DNA of 64,000 nt from Streptomyces sp. SID8352 (GCF_009862265.1 NZ_WWGX01000104.1:62183-126182), one strand, 5' to 3'. Positions 49,797 through 59,495 are shown, counted from the stretch's first letter. A program made the numbers and translations. The notes: generated from the letters alone by a model not told the origin.

Positions 49797-50343
49797 GAGT
49801 CTCCTCAGGGCTTGCCGGTGGGGGATTCGCCCGGGTGTGGGGGGTGTGCACGGGGGTCTCGGGACAGACCCCCGTATGCCCGGGCGAGCGGCACACCCCT
49901 ACGGTAGGGCCGCCGCCACCGCCCCCCAATGAGGGAACCCCCTAGTCCCCCGCCACAGGGAAAACCCTCGGTCCCCCGGGAGCGGGCCCCCACCCCCGAG
50001 CCATCGACCGGAACCCTGCCCTGACCTGCGGAAACGTTCGGCGCGTGGGCCCGGAGGGAAGGAAGCCGCCTCGCCTTCCCGGCCCGTAGGGGGAGTCCCG
50101 GGTAGGGATGGCCCCGGGGGAGCGCCGCCTCCGCACGAGCGGGGGAGGGGCCACCGTCGGGACGGTGCGGTCGGCCGTGCGGCGGCGACCATCGGCAGGG
50201 GCGGTGGCCATGGGCCGTGCGGCGGGGCCGGGCGACCCTTGGGGGCGGCGCGGCGGTCGGCCGCGGGCGGGAATCCCGGGGCCCGTGCGCGTGGTGACCG
50301 CCGCCCGGGGCGGCCGTGCCGGCGGGCCGTGGCGACGGAGCCG
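49797..50343. other. Gene-free spacer between the protease relic and the LAL gene
   Basis: No gene is supported in these 547 bp. Near 50085-50110 a CCCGTAGGGGGAGTCCCGGG dyad resembles the motif repeated at 53.3-54.2 kb. The last part lies downstream of the LAL stop and may contain its terminator, but no long perfect stem was found. Confidence 0.45.
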
Positions 50344-53190
50344 TCAGTCGTGTTGGCGGGTGGCGGCCAGGCGGACGATGTCGACCCGGGAACGGATGCC
50401 CAGCTTGCGGTAGACCCGGGTGAGGGTCGCCTCCACCGTCTTGACGCTGATGAACAGCCGGGCCGCTATCTCCCGGTTGGTGGCGCCCTCCATGACCAGC
50501 CCGGCCACCTGGCGCTCCATCGCGGCCAGTTCGGTCAGACAGGCCGGCGCGGGGGCCTTCGCCGGTGCGGTCGGCGGCGCGGCGCGGTCCGCGACCGCCG
50601 CCTCGACCTGCCGCAGCCACGGCAGCGCGCGACATCGCCGGAACAGCCGCGCCGCCTCCTCGTACGCCTCCTGTCCCGGACCGGGCTCCGCGGCCCGCAG
50701 CCGCGCCAGCGCGAACGCGGCCCGCGCCTCCTCCAGCCCGTACCCCAGCGCGCCCAGCCGGTCCCGGGCCGCCGCCAGTTCGGTCACCGCCGCCCCGTGC
50801 CGCCCCCGCGCCGCCCGTACCTGCGCCTCGGCGCGGTCCAGCACGGCCAGGACCGCCGAGCGGCCCAGCCGCAGCGCGTGCGCCCGGGTCACGTCGATGA
50901 CCTCCTGCGCCTCGGCGGGCTCCCCGGTCCGCACCAGCGCCTCCGCGAGATCGCCCTGCCAGCGGCCGCGCGCCGGGTCGGTGATGCCCGCCCCGGCCTC
51001 CAGCGCCTGCACCCGGCGGAACGCCCGCACGGCGGCGGCGTCGTCGCCCGCGACCAGACGGGCGTGGCCCAGCGCCGCCACGGCGCGCGAGAGGTACACG
51101 GCGTCGCCGTCCTCCTCCGCCCGCCGCACCGCCTCCCCGGCCAGCACCAGCGCCCGGTCCACGTCGCCGCCCGCGGCCTCGGCCAGCGCCGCCTGCATGG
51201 CGCCCGCGCCCTCCCCGATCCCCGCGTCCCGGGCCAGCGTCAGGCTCTCCCGGGCCAGTTCCAGCGCGCGGGCGCAGTGCCCGGAGTGCAGTTCCGTCTC
51301 GGCCAGCAGCCGGACGAAGTGCACCTCGCTCTCGGCCATGCCCCGCCGCCGGGCCTCGCGCAGCAGATCGGTCGCGGCGCTGCGGGCCTCGGCCAGCCGG
51401 TCGCCCATCACCAGCCAGCGGAACCGGGCCGAACGCGCCCCGTTGTGGTGGCAGGCCACCCACGGGTCCTGCGGCTCCTGCAACGCCCGTCGAATGGTCT
51501 CCGGGGCGTCCGGGTGCCCCATCAGGGTCTCGGCCTGGGCGCGCAGGGCCAGCGCCATCAGCTCGGTGCGCCGGTCCCGCGCCCGCGCGGCCAGCTCGGC
51601 CGCGTGCGCCGCCTCGTCGCGGCCCTGCGCGAAGTCGCCCTGCACGACCAGGCCGCGCCAGGCGAGCTGGTAGTGGACCAGGGCGAGCAGCCGGGGATCC
51701 TCACCGGCGTCGGCGAGGGCCTGCGGGAAGACCGCGTCGACCTCGCCGATGGCCTGACCGGCCGCCTCGATCACCACCATCCAGGCCCGTACCCGTTCGC
51801 CGGGCGCGGTGGACCGGGCCAGCACCTCGCGGGCGATGTCCCGGGCGAGGTCGGCCTCACCGGCGAGGATCGCGTCCTCGGCGGCCACCACCCGGCGCCC
51901 GTCCGGGCCGGGGCCGCCGTCCGCCGGGGTGTGCCGGGCGGCGAGCAGGCCCAGCGCGGCGGCCACCGCGGGCGCGCCCCGGTCCCGGGCCAGGGCGGCG
52001 GCCCCGGCGAGCCGCGCGGCGACGCCCGGGTCGGTGCCGGTGGTGGCCAGGGCCAGGTGCCGGGCGCGCTCTATCGGGTCGGACGCCGCCGTGGACAGCG
52101 CCGCGTGCACCGCCCGCCGCTCCGGCGCGGGTGCCTCGGCGTACAGCGCGGCGGAGATCAGGGGGTGCGCGAAGCGCAGGGTGGGGCCCTCCGGATCGGT
52201 GGTCAGCAGGCCCAGCTCCACGGCCCGCGCCGTCTCGGCCTCGGCCTGCTCCCGGCCGGCCGCGCGGAGCAGGGCCGGGGTGGGGCGGGCGCCCGCGCTC
52301 GCCACCAGGAGGGTGCGGCGGGTCTCCTCGGAGAGCATGTCCAGCCGGCTGAGCACCAGGTCGCGCAGCGAGGTCGGCACCGGCAGGGGCTCGCCGGGGC
52401 GGGGTGCGGCGGGGCTCTCCGCCAGGGCGCGGCCCAGTTCCAGGGCGAAGAGGGGGTTGCCGCCGCTGGTGCGGTGGATGTCCCGGACCGTGGAGCGGGG
52501 CAGTCCGGTGTAGCCGCGCCGGTCGAGCAGGGCGGACACCTGGGCGCGGTTCAGCGGCCCCAGCCGTACCGCGAGGGTGTCCGGCGGGGAGGCCCGCAGG
52601 TGCCGGTGGTACTCGGCGTCCCGTGACTCCGGCCCCTCGGTCCGTACGGCGCACAGCAGCCGTACGCGGGTGTCGCCGAGACGGCGGGCGGCGAAGCCGA
52701 GCAGCTCGGCGCTGGCCGGGTCCAGCCACTGCAGGTCGTCGGCGACGACCAGGACCGGGCCCTCCGCGGCGAGCGCGCGCAGCGTGGCCAGCACGGCGAG
52801 CCGCAGGGCGAGCCCGTCCCGTTGCAGGGTGGACTCGCCGCGCCCGGTCAGCGCCGACTCCAGCGCGGTGCGCTGCGCGGCGGGGAGCGCGTCCGCCACG
52901 TCGTCCAGGACGGTGCCGAGGAGGTCGGCGAGGGCGAGGAAGGGGAGATGGGACTCGGTCTCGGTGGCCGAGCAGCGCAGCACGGCGCGGGCGTCGCGGG
53001 CGTGCTCGGCGGCCAGGGCGCGCAGCACGGTCGACTTGCCGATCCCGGCGGGGCCGTGGAGCAGGACGCTGCCGCCGCGGTCGAGCTGCTCCCGAGCGGA
53101 GCCGCAGGGCTCCTCACGGCCGATGAGCAGGTCGGTGACCAGGTCGGAAGGGCCCCCGGCGGGCTCCTGGACGTCCCCTCCCACGTGCAC
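50344..53190 (-). CDS. LAL-family LuxR regulator with AAA ATPase domain
   Basis: The 948-residue protein starts at GTG 53190 after GGAGGGAGCG. The N-terminal ATPase shows Walker A VLLHGPAGIGKSTVLRALA near residue 45 and Walker B GPVLVVADDLQWLDPASA. A long helical-repeat middle region with many TPR-like pairs follows. The C-terminal LuxR helix-turn-helix reads VAGLVMEGATNREIAARLF and KTVEATLTRVYRKLGIRSR. LAL proteins are large ATP-dependent activators, many controlling antibiotic or sugar pathways in Streptomyces. It has no obvious adjacent cluster. The 1 kb repeat-rich spacer upstream is its likely control region. Confidence 0.92.
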   Translation of the reverse strand: MHVGGDVQEPAGGPSDLVTDLLIGREEPCGSAREQLDRGGSVLLHGPAGIGKSTVLRALAAEHARDARAVLRCSATETESHLPFLALADLLGTVLDDVADALPAAQRTALESALTGRGESTLQRDGLALRLAVLATLRALAAEGPVLVVADDLQWLDPASAELLGFAARRLGDTRVRLLCAVRTEGPESRDAEYHRHLRASPPDTLAVRLGPLNRAQVSALLDRRGYTGLPRSTVRDIHRTSGGNPLFALELGRALAESPAAPRPGEPLPVPTSLRDLVLSRLDMLSEETRRTLLVASAGARPTPALLRAAGREQAEAETARAVELGLLTTDPEGPTLRFAHPLISAALYAEAPAPERRAVHAALSTAASDPIERARHLALATTGTDPGVAARLAGAAALARDRGAPAVAAALGLLAARHTPADGGPGPDGRRVVAAEDAILAGEADLARDIAREVLARSTAPGERVRAWMVVIEAAGQAIGEVDAVFPQALADAGEDPRLLALVHYQLAWRGLVVQGDFAQGRDEAAHAAELAARARDRRTELMALALRAQAETLMGHPDAPETIRRALQEPQDPWVACHHNGARSARFRWLVMGDRLAEARSAATDLLREARRRGMAESEVHFVRLLAETELHSGHCARALELARESLTLARDAGIGEGAGAMQAALAEAAGGDVDRALVLAGEAVRRAEEDGDAVYLSRAVAALGHARLVAGDDAAAVRAFRRVQALEAGAGITDPARGRWQGDLAEALVRTGEPAEAQEVIDVTRAHALRLGRSAVLAVLDRAEAQVRAARGRHGAAVTELAAARDRLGALGYGLEEARAAFALARLRAAEPGPGQEAYEEAARLFRRCRALPWLRQVEAAVADRAAPPTAPAKAPAPACLTELAAMERQVAGLVMEGATNREIAARLFISVKTVEATLTRVYRKLGIRSRVDIVRLAATRQHD

Positions 53191-54189
53191 CGCTCCCTCC
53201 GCCGTCGTGTTCGGGCCAATACTAGGCAGCGGCCCATCCCCTCAAGCAGACCCGGAGAACGTGACCCGAATAACAACCCGGCAAAACCGAACACCCCGCC
53301 ACCTCCCGCGACCGCGCCCACGGCTACCGGTCCCGGCCCCGGAACCCGCCCCACGGTCCCGTAGGGGACCGCCCCTGGCGCGCGGGCGCACCCTCGGGTC
53401 CCGTAGGGGCGTCCCCTCCGGGTGGCCCCCTCCGTACACGCGGGAGGGACCCCGCCGGGCGGGCACGCGGTCCGTACCCGTGGGGGCGTCCGCGCCGGGC
53501 GGGCACTCCCTCCCTCCGCACCCGCAGGGGATGACCCCACCGGGGCGGAGCCACCCCGCCGTCCCGTGGGCCCCGCGCCCGGCAGACGCGCACCTCCCGC
53601 CCCGTGGGGACGCGCGGCACAGGTCGCCGCGCCCGCTCCGCGGGAGACGGCCCCGCCCCGTGCGGGCCGCCGCCCAGGTGCGCCACCCAGGGGCGCCACC
53701 TCCGTCGCGCGCCCTCCGCACAGGCCCCGTAGGACGTCCGCCCCCGGCCGGGCCCGTAGGGCCCGCGCCCGGGACCGTCGCGGTCCCGTGAGGATCGCGT
53801 GCCCCCACGGCCGCCCTGCGCGGGCCCCGCTCCGGCGCACCCACCTCGTACGGGCTCCGTCCGCACCGGCCCCGTGGGAGGTCTGCGGCAGTGCGCGTCA
53901 CCGAGCGCAACGTCCCTCGTAGGGGGCCTTCTCCTGCCCGTAGGGGCGGTCCCTTTCTGGAGCCTAGGCAGGTTCCGTCCGGCCACGCGTACCGGCTTCC
54001 CGCCCGCAAGGGGCGCGCTGAACGGGTCGTTCCGCCCGCCGCTCCGCAGGAGACGCCCCGCCCCGTGCGGGGCCGCCCACCCGGGGGCGTGCCCTTCGGC
54101 GCACGTCTCCGGGCCCGTAGGGCCCCGGCAGGGCGCCGCGCCCTCCGGCACGCGCACCGCTGCCCGCCCCCGGAGGCCCGGGCCCCGGG
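53191..54189. repeat. ~1 kb spacer filled with degenerate CCCGTAGGGG-type dyads
   Basis: About fifteen variants of a short dyad are spaced irregularly by 20-80 bp. Clear CGTAGG copies lie at about 53355, 53400, 53726, 53752, 53915, 53937 and 54114, and variants with CCCGTGGGG, CCCGCAGGG and CCCGCAAGGGG lie between them. The copy at 53355-53370 is a full palindrome (GGTCCC-GTAG-GGGACC). Open frames through the region are Arg/Gly/Pro-rich and show no family, so no gene is called. The first 100 bp hold the LAL promoter. Confidence 0.6.
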
Positions 54190-55029
54190 CTACGGGAGCC
54201 AGCCGCCCCGGCGGGCCGCCGCCACCGCCTCGCCGCGGGTCCTGGCGCCCAGCTTCCGCATGGCGGAGCGGAGGTAGCTCTTGACCGTCTCCGTCCCGAG
54301 CCCCAGCCGCTCCGCGGCGATCGCGTTGGTGTCCCCGGCGGCGACGCGGACCAGGACGTCGATCTCGCGGGGGGCCGGCAGGGCGGGGTGACCGGGGGCC
54401 GGGCCCGCCGTCAGCAGTCCGCAGGCGCGCAGCAGCTCGTCCCGCGCCGCCGGGTCGTCGATCCGCGGCGCCAGGGCCCGCAGGGCGGCGTGGGCCTCCC
54501 GCACCCGCTCCCAGACCGCCGTGTCCGCCCCGCAGGGCCCCGGCCCCCGCTCCGGCCGCGCCGCGGCCAGCAGCTCCGCCGCCTCGTCCCGCACGACCAG
54601 CGCCTGCTCCACGTCCCGCGCCGCCTCCACCGCCGCGCTCAGGATCCGGTCGCCCAGCGGCTCGGCCGTCCGCAGCGCCCCGTACAGCACCCCGCGCACC
54701 CGGCGCCGCACCACCACGGGCACGGCCAGCACCGAGCGCAGGCCCTCGGCGGCGACGGGCAGGTCGTACTCGTGGCTGATCCGCCGGGAGGCGGAGTAGT
54801 CGGCGACGGCGCACGGCCGGGTGAGCGCCACGGCCTTGCCGCCCAGCCCGTTGCCGGAGGTCACCGCGAGGGCGCTCAGCGCGCCGGTCGAGGTGCCGCT
54901 CAGTTCGCTGATGCGGATCTGCCGCCGGCCGGGCTCCACCACCCCGCCGAAGGCGACCGGCAGCCCGGTCGTCCGCCGCAGCCGCGCCAGTGCGCCGCGG
55001 ATCTCCGCCGTGTCGGCCGCCGTCGCCAC
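54190..55029 (-). CDS. GAF-domain LuxR-type transcriptional regulator
   Basis: GTG 55029 is used, with GAAGAGGGCGG upstream. The 279-residue protein has a GAF-like sensor domain (GLPVAFGGVVEPGRRQIRIS, GLGGKAVALTRPCAVADY, LRSVLAVPVVVRRRVRGVLY) and a C-terminal LuxR helix-turn-helix (PREIDVLVRVAAGDTNAIAA and LGTETVKSYLRSAMRKLG). It is divergent from two acyl-CoA synthetase genes. From memory this arrangement is conserved in Streptomyces, so it probably controls them in response to an acid or acyl-CoA. Confidence 0.85.
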   Translation of the reverse strand: MATAADTAEIRGALARLRRTTGLPVAFGGVVEPGRRQIRISELSGTSTGALSALAVTSGNGLGGKAVALTRPCAVADYSASRRISHEYDLPVAAEGLRSVLAVPVVVRRRVRGVLYGALRTAEPLGDRILSAAVEAARDVEQALVVRDEAAELLAAARPERGPGPCGADTAVWERVREAHAALRALAPRIDDPAARDELLRACGLLTAGPAPGHPALPAPREIDVLVRVAAGDTNAIAAERLGLGTETVKSYLRSAMRKLGARTRGEAVAAARRGGWLP

Positions 55030-55060
55030 GCGTTCCGCCCTCTTCCCGCTCCGTCCGGGG

Positions 55061-55084
55061 CACACCCCCCGTTCGGGGGTAGTG
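55061..55084. promoter_or_regulatory. Candidate operator between the LuxR and acyl-CoA synthetase genes
   Basis: A 24-bp dyad has outer CAC/GTG and inner CCCCC-GTTC-GGGGG arms, symmetric except for two central-arm positions. It is the only strong dyad in the 120-bp divergent spacer and is a plausible binding site for the neighbouring GAF-LuxR protein. Confidence 0.45.
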
Positions 55085-55149
55085 AGACCTTCGTCACGGA
55101 CTACACGATGACAGAGCCGCGCGGCAAGGCCCGGCACCGAGGAGGACAG

Positions 55150-56823
55150 ATGACGACGGCGACACAGCTCTTCCGCGACGCGCGGGATTTCCTGCTGGAG
55201 CACCGCGAGGACTACACCGCGGCCTACGAGGGCTTCACCTGGCCCCGCCCCCCGTACTTCAACTGGGCCGTGGACTGGTTCGACGTCATCGCGGCGGGCA
55301 ACGAGCGCACCGCCCTGCACATCGTCGAGGAGGACGGCTCCGAGACGCGGGTCTCCTTCGCGCAGATGTCCGAGCGGTCCGACCGGGTGGCGAACCGGCT
55401 GCGCGAGTGGGGCGTCGGTGCCGAGGACCGGGTCCTGGTCATGCTCGGCAACCAGGTGGAGCTGTGGGAGACCGCCCTCGCGGCGATGAAGCTGCGCGCC
55501 GTCGTCATCCCGGCCACCACCCTGCTCGGCGCCGCCGACCTGCGCGACCGGGTGGAGCGCGGCCGGGTCCGCCATGTGATCGCCCGCGCCGAGGACACCG
55601 CCACCTTCGCCGAGGTGCCCGGCGACTTCACCAGGATCGCGGTCGGCGGCGCCCCGGTGGACGGCTGGCTGCCCTACGAGGAGGTGTACACGGCGGCCGC
55701 GCGGTTCGCCCCCGACGGCGCCACCCGTGCCGACGACCCGCTGATGCTCTACTTCACCTCGGGCACAACCGCCCGCCCCAAGCTGGTCGAGCACACCCAC
55801 GCCTCGTACCCCGTGGGCCATCTGGCGACCATGTACTGGATCGGGCTGAAGCCGGGCGACGTGCACCTGAACATCTCCTCGCCGGGCTGGGCCAAGCACG
55901 CCTGGTCCAACCTGTTCGCGCCGTGGAACGCGGAGGCGACGGTCTTCATCCACAACTACACCCGCTTCGACCCGTCCCGGCTGATGGCCGAGATGGACAG
56001 CGCGGGCGTCACCACCTTCTGCGCCCCGCCCACCGTCTGGCGGATGCTGATCCAGGCCGACCTGTCCCGGCTGGCCACCCCGCCCCGGGAGATCGTCGCC
56101 GCGGGGGAACCGCTCAACCCCGAGGTCATCGAACAGATCCGGCGCGCCTGGGGGGTGACCGTCCGGGACGGCTTCGGGCAGACCGAGACGGCCGTGCAGA
56201 TCTCCAACAGCCCCGGCCAGGCGCTCAAGTCCGGTTCCATGGGCCGCCCCAGCCCCGGCTTCCGGGTCGAACTCCTGGACCCGGTCAGCGGGGCCGCGGG
56301 CGTCGACGAGGGGGAGATCGCCCTCGACCTCTCCGACCGCCCGGTCGGCCTGATGACCGGCTACCACGGCGACGCCGACCGCACCGCCGAGGCCATGGCG
56401 GGCGGCTACTACCGCACCGGCGACATCGGCTCCCGCGACGCCGACGGCTATCTGACGTACGTCGGACGGGCCGACGACGTGTTCAAGGCGTCCGACTACA
56501 AGATCTCCCCGTTCGAGCTGGAGAGCGCCCTGCTGGAGCACGAGGCCGTCGCGGAGGCCGCCGTCGTCCCGGCGCCGGACCCGCTGCGCCTGGCCGTGCC
56601 GAAGGCGTACGTGGTGCTGGCGGCGGGCTGGGAGCCGGGCCCGGACACCGCGAAGGTCCTGTTCGAGCACTCCCGCGCCGCCCTCGCCCCCTACAAGCGC
56701 GTCCGGCGCCTGGAGTTCGGGGACCTGCCCAAGACCGTCTCCGGCAAGATCCGCCGCATCGAGCTGCGCGAGGCGACCGCCGCCGGTTCGGGGACCGAGT
56801 ACCGCGAGGAGGACTTCCGGTGA
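55150..56823 (+). CDS. Acyl-CoA synthetase, medium-chain/AcsM-like
   Basis: ATG 55150 follows GAGGAGGAC. The 557-residue AMP-forming ligase activates a carboxylic acid with ATP and joins it to CoA. Motifs are the phosphate loop MLYFTSGTTARPKLVEHTH, VRDGFGQTETA, the hinge-region YRTGDIGSRDADGYL with YVGRADDVFKASDYKISPFE, and the catalytic Lys in KTVSGKIRRIELR. Similarity is to medium-chain (AcsM) ligases rather than acetyl-CoA synthetase, which is longer. The substrate is unknown. It overlaps the next synthetase gene by 4 nt. Confidence 0.92.
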   Translation: MTTATQLFRDARDFLLEHREDYTAAYEGFTWPRPPYFNWAVDWFDVIAAGNERTALHIVEEDGSETRVSFAQMSERSDRVANRLREWGVGAEDRVLVMLGNQVELWETALAAMKLRAVVIPATTLLGAADLRDRVERGRVRHVIARAEDTATFAEVPGDFTRIAVGGAPVDGWLPYEEVYTAAARFAPDGATRADDPLMLYFTSGTTARPKLVEHTHASYPVGHLATMYWIGLKPGDVHLNISSPGWAKHAWSNLFAPWNAEATVFIHNYTRFDPSRLMAEMDSAGVTTFCAPPTVWRMLIQADLSRLATPPREIVAAGEPLNPEVIEQIRRAWGVTVRDGFGQTETAVQISNSPGQALKSGSMGRPSPGFRVELLDPVSGAAGVDEGEIALDLSDRPVGLMTGYHGDADRTAEAMAGGYYRTGDIGSRDADGYLTYVGRADDVFKASDYKISPFELESALLEHEAVAEAAVVPAPDPLRLAVPKAYVVLAAGWEPGPDTAKVLFEHSRAALAPYKRVRRLEFGDLPKTVSGKIRRIELREATAAGSGTEYREEDFR

Positions 56824-58430
56824 CCGCCCGGCCGTCCTACGCCCACGGGACCAGCACCCACCCGCTCCTCGGCGACACCATCGGCGCCAACCTGGACCGT
56901 GCCGTCGCGGCCCACCCCGGCCGCGAGGCCCTCGTCGATGTGCCCTCCGGACGCCGCTGGACCTACGCCGAGTTCGGCGCCGCCGTCGACGAGGTGGCGC
57001 GCGGACTGCTCGCCAAGGGCCTCGTCAAGGGCGACCGGGTCGGCATCTGGGCGGTCAACTGCCCCGAGTGGGTCCTCGTCCAGTACGCCACCGCCCGCAT
57101 CGGCGTCATCATGGTCAACGTCAACCCGGCCTACCGGGCGCACGAGGTGGAGTACGTCCTCCGGCAGTCCGGGATCAGCCTGCTGGTCGCCTCGCTCGCC
57201 CACCGGAGCAGCGACTACCGGGCCATCGTCGAGGAGGTCCGCGGACGCTGCCCGGCGCTGCGCGAGACCGTCTACATCGGCGACCCGTCCTGGGACGCGC
57301 TGACCGCCGGGGCCGCCGCGGTGCCGCCGGAGCGGACGGCCGCGGCGGCCGCCGAACTGAGCTGCGACGACCCGGTCAACATCCAGTACACCTCCGGCAC
57401 CACCGGCTTCCCCAAGGGGGCCACCCTCTCCCACCACAACATCCTCAACAACGGCTACTGGGTGGGTCGTACGATCGGCTACACGGAGGAGGACCGGATC
57501 TGCCTGCCCGTCCCCTTCTACCACTGCTTCGGCATGGTGATGGGGAACCTGGGCGCCACCTCCCACGGGGCCTGCATCGTCATACCCGCCCCCTCCTTCG
57601 ACCCGGCGGCCACGCTGGAGGCGGTGCGGCGGGAGCGCTGCACCTCCCTGTACGGGGTGCCGACGATGTTCATCGCCGAGCTGGACCTGCCGGACTTCGC
57701 CTCCTACGATCTCTCCTCGCTGCGCACCGGGATCATGGCGGGCTCGCCCTGCCCGGTGGAGGTGATGAAGCGGGTGGTCTCGGAGATGCACATGGCGGAG
57801 GTCTCCATCTGCTACGGCATGACCGAGACCTCCCCGGTCTCCCTCCAGACCCGGATCGACGACGACCTGGAGCACCGCACGGGCACCGTCGGCCGCGTCC
57901 TGCCGCACATCGAGGTCAAGGTGGTCGACCCGGCCACCGGCGTCACCGTCGGCCGGGGCGCCACCGGTGAACTGCGCACCCGCGGCTACGGCGTGATGCT
58001 CGGCTACTGGGACGAGCCCGGGCGGACCGCCGAGGCCGTCGACCCCGGCCGCTGGATGCACACCGGCGACCTGGCGGTGATGCGCGAGGACGGCTACGTG
58101 GAGATCGTCGGCCGTATCAAGGACATGATCATCCGGGGCGGGGAGAACATCTACCCGCGCGAGATCGAGGAGTTCCTCCACGGCCATCCGAAGATCGCCG
58201 ACATCCAGGTGGTCGGCGTGCCGAACGAGCGGTACGGAGAGGCGGTCCTCGCCTGCGTCATCCCGCGCGACCCCGCCGACCCACTCACCCTGGAGGAGGT
58301 GCGGGCCTACTGCGCGGGGCGGCTCGCGCACTACAAGGTGCCGAGCGAGGTGGCCAACCTCGACTCCTTCCCGATGACCGTCTCCGGGAAGGTCCGCAAG
58401 GTCGAACTGCGCGAGAACCACGGGGCGTAG
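56820..58430 (+). CDS. Fatty acid-CoA ligase-like AMP-binding protein
   Basis: GTG 56820 overlaps the upstream stop (GTGA). The 536-residue protein is a second AMP-forming ligase with IQYTSGTTGFPKGATLSHHN, ICYGMTETSPVS, MHTGDLAVMREDGYVEIVGR, IKDMIIRGGENIYPREIEEF and the catalytic Lys in TVSGKVRKVELR. It matches the FadD/AtoE-like short- or medium-chain ligases. Two different ligases in one operon suggest use of a mixture of acids. It ends before a short terminator and a convergent isomerase gene. Confidence 0.92.
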   Translation: MTARPSYAHGTSTHPLLGDTIGANLDRAVAAHPGREALVDVPSGRRWTYAEFGAAVDEVARGLLAKGLVKGDRVGIWAVNCPEWVLVQYATARIGVIMVNVNPAYRAHEVEYVLRQSGISLLVASLAHRSSDYRAIVEEVRGRCPALRETVYIGDPSWDALTAGAAAVPPERTAAAAAELSCDDPVNIQYTSGTTGFPKGATLSHHNILNNGYWVGRTIGYTEEDRICLPVPFYHCFGMVMGNLGATSHGACIVIPAPSFDPAATLEAVRRERCTSLYGVPTMFIAELDLPDFASYDLSSLRTGIMAGSPCPVEVMKRVVSEMHMAEVSICYGMTETSPVSLQTRIDDDLEHRTGTVGRVLPHIEVKVVDPATGVTVGRGATGELRTRGYGVMLGYWDEPGRTAEAVDPGRWMHTGDLAVMREDGYVEIVGRIKDMIIRGGENIYPREIEEFLHGHPKIADIQVVGVPNERYGEAVLACVIPRDPADPLTLEEVRAYCAGRLAHYKVPSEVANLDSFPMTVSGKVRKVELRENHGA

Positions 58431-58477
58431 CGCCGGGGCCGGCCGGCCCGCGACCGGCGCCGGGCGGGGGTGCCCGG

Positions 58478-58500
58478 ACCCCGGGGACGTGCCCCGGGGT
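58478..58500. terminator. Hairpin between convergent ligase and isomerase genes
   Basis: ACCCCGGGG (58478-58486) pairs perfectly with 58492-58500 across a 5-nt loop, 48 bp after the ligase stop. Confidence 0.65.
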
Positions 58501-58585
58501 GCCGTGTCCGTGTGGGCCGGTCGTGGTCCGGCGGCGGTCCCGCCGGGAGGAACCGCCGCCGCGCGGACCGGAGTCGTCCCGGTGT

Positions 58586-58627
58586 GGGGTGCGGGGTGCG
58601 GGGTGCGGGGTGCGGGGTGCGGGGTGC
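58586..58627. repeat. Six tandem copies of GGGGTGC
   Basis: A perfect 7-bp microsatellite, six copies, lies just past the stop of the hydroxypyruvate isomerase gene. The period is not a multiple of three, so it could not vary inside a gene. It may be a useful strain marker. Confidence 0.8.
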
Positions 58628-58637
58628 CGGGCGGGGG

Positions 58638-59495
58638 TCAGCGGGCGGCACGGGCCTCGCGGGGGAGCCAGTCGAAGGCGTCGGCGCCGCGCCGTCCGCC
58701 CGGCAGGTACTCCAGTCCGACCCGGCCTCCGTATCCGGCCCCGCGCAGCCGGGCGAGCAGCTCCGCCAGGGGCAGTGTCCCGGTGCCCGGGACGCCCCGG
58801 CCGGGGTGGTCGGCGATCTGCACATGGCCGGTCCGCCCGGCGTACCGGTCGATCACCCGCTCCAGGTCCTCACCGTTCACGGCGAGGTGGTAGAGGTCCA
58901 TCAGGAAGGCGGCGTTGCCCAGTCCGGTGGCCTCGTTGACCCGGTCCGCGACCGCCACCGCGGCCTCGGCGGAGACCAGCGGGTAGTGCGGGGAGTCGGT
59001 GGAGTTGAGCGCCTCGACGAGCAGGGCCGCCCCGATCCGGGCGGCGGCCCGCGCGGCCGACACCAGGTTCTCCAGCGCCAGTTCGTCCTGCGCGGCCGGG
59101 TCCACGCCCGGGATCCGGTTCCCGTAAAGGGCGTTGAGCGCGGTGCAGCCCAGCGATCCGGCGAAATCCGCGACGACGTCGACGTTGGCGCGGAAGCGGT
59201 CCGACTCCGCGCCCGGCACCGACAGGGCGCCGCGGTCCGGACCGGGCAGCATCCCGGCGTAGAAGTTCAGGCCGACGAGCCGGACCCCGGCGGCCTCGAT
59301 GGCCGTGCGCAGGGCGTCGAGCCGGGAGCGCGGGGGAGTGGGCGTGTCGGGCCAGGGCCACCACAGCTCGACCTCGGTGAACCCGGCCGCGGCGGCGGCC
59401 GCCGGGCGTTCCAGGAGCGGGAGTTCGGTGAAGAGGATCGACAGGTTGACGTCGAACCGGTGGCCGGCGGCTCGGCTGGGATCGAATCCCGGCAT
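58638..59495 (-). CDS. hyi: Hydroxypyruvate isomerase (TIM-barrel, Hyi-like)
   Basis: The 285-residue protein starts MPGFDPSRAAGHRFDVNLSI at ATG 59495 with AGGGAGCG upstream. It has the AP-endonuclease-2/xylose-isomerase-like TIM barrel: FTEVELWWPWPDTP, GLNFYAGMLPGPDRG, the Glu in LLVEALNSTDSPHYPL, HVQIADHPGRGVPGTG and the Glu in GRVGLEYLPGG. Hyi converts hydroxypyruvate to tartronate semialdehyde in glyoxylate use, which follows ureide breakdown. Its position beside urate genes supports that role. The glyoxylate carboligase and reductase that would complete the route are not in the window. Confidence 0.85.
   Translation of the reverse strand: MPGFDPSRAAGHRFDVNLSILFTELPLLERPAAAAAAGFTEVELWWPWPDTPTPPRSRLDALRTAIEAAGVRLVGLNFYAGMLPGPDRGALSVPGAESDRFRANVDVVADFAGSLGCTALNALYGNRIPGVDPAAQDELALENLVSAARAAARIGAALLVEALNSTDSPHYPLVSAEAAVAVADRVNEATGLGNAAFLMDLYHLAVNGEDLERVIDRYAGRTGHVQIADHPGRGVPGTGTLPLAELLARLRGAGYGGRVGLEYLPGGRRGADAFDWLPREARAAR

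Noticed and set aside
49363..49932. 189-residue plus-strand frame
   Set aside because: It overlaps the end of the winged-helix gene and is antisense to the protease relic, with no family features.
53324..55063. 579-residue minus-strand frame through the spacer
   Set aside because: Arg/Gly/Pro-rich sequence produced by the repeat array; its upper part overlaps the GAF-LuxR gene in another frame.
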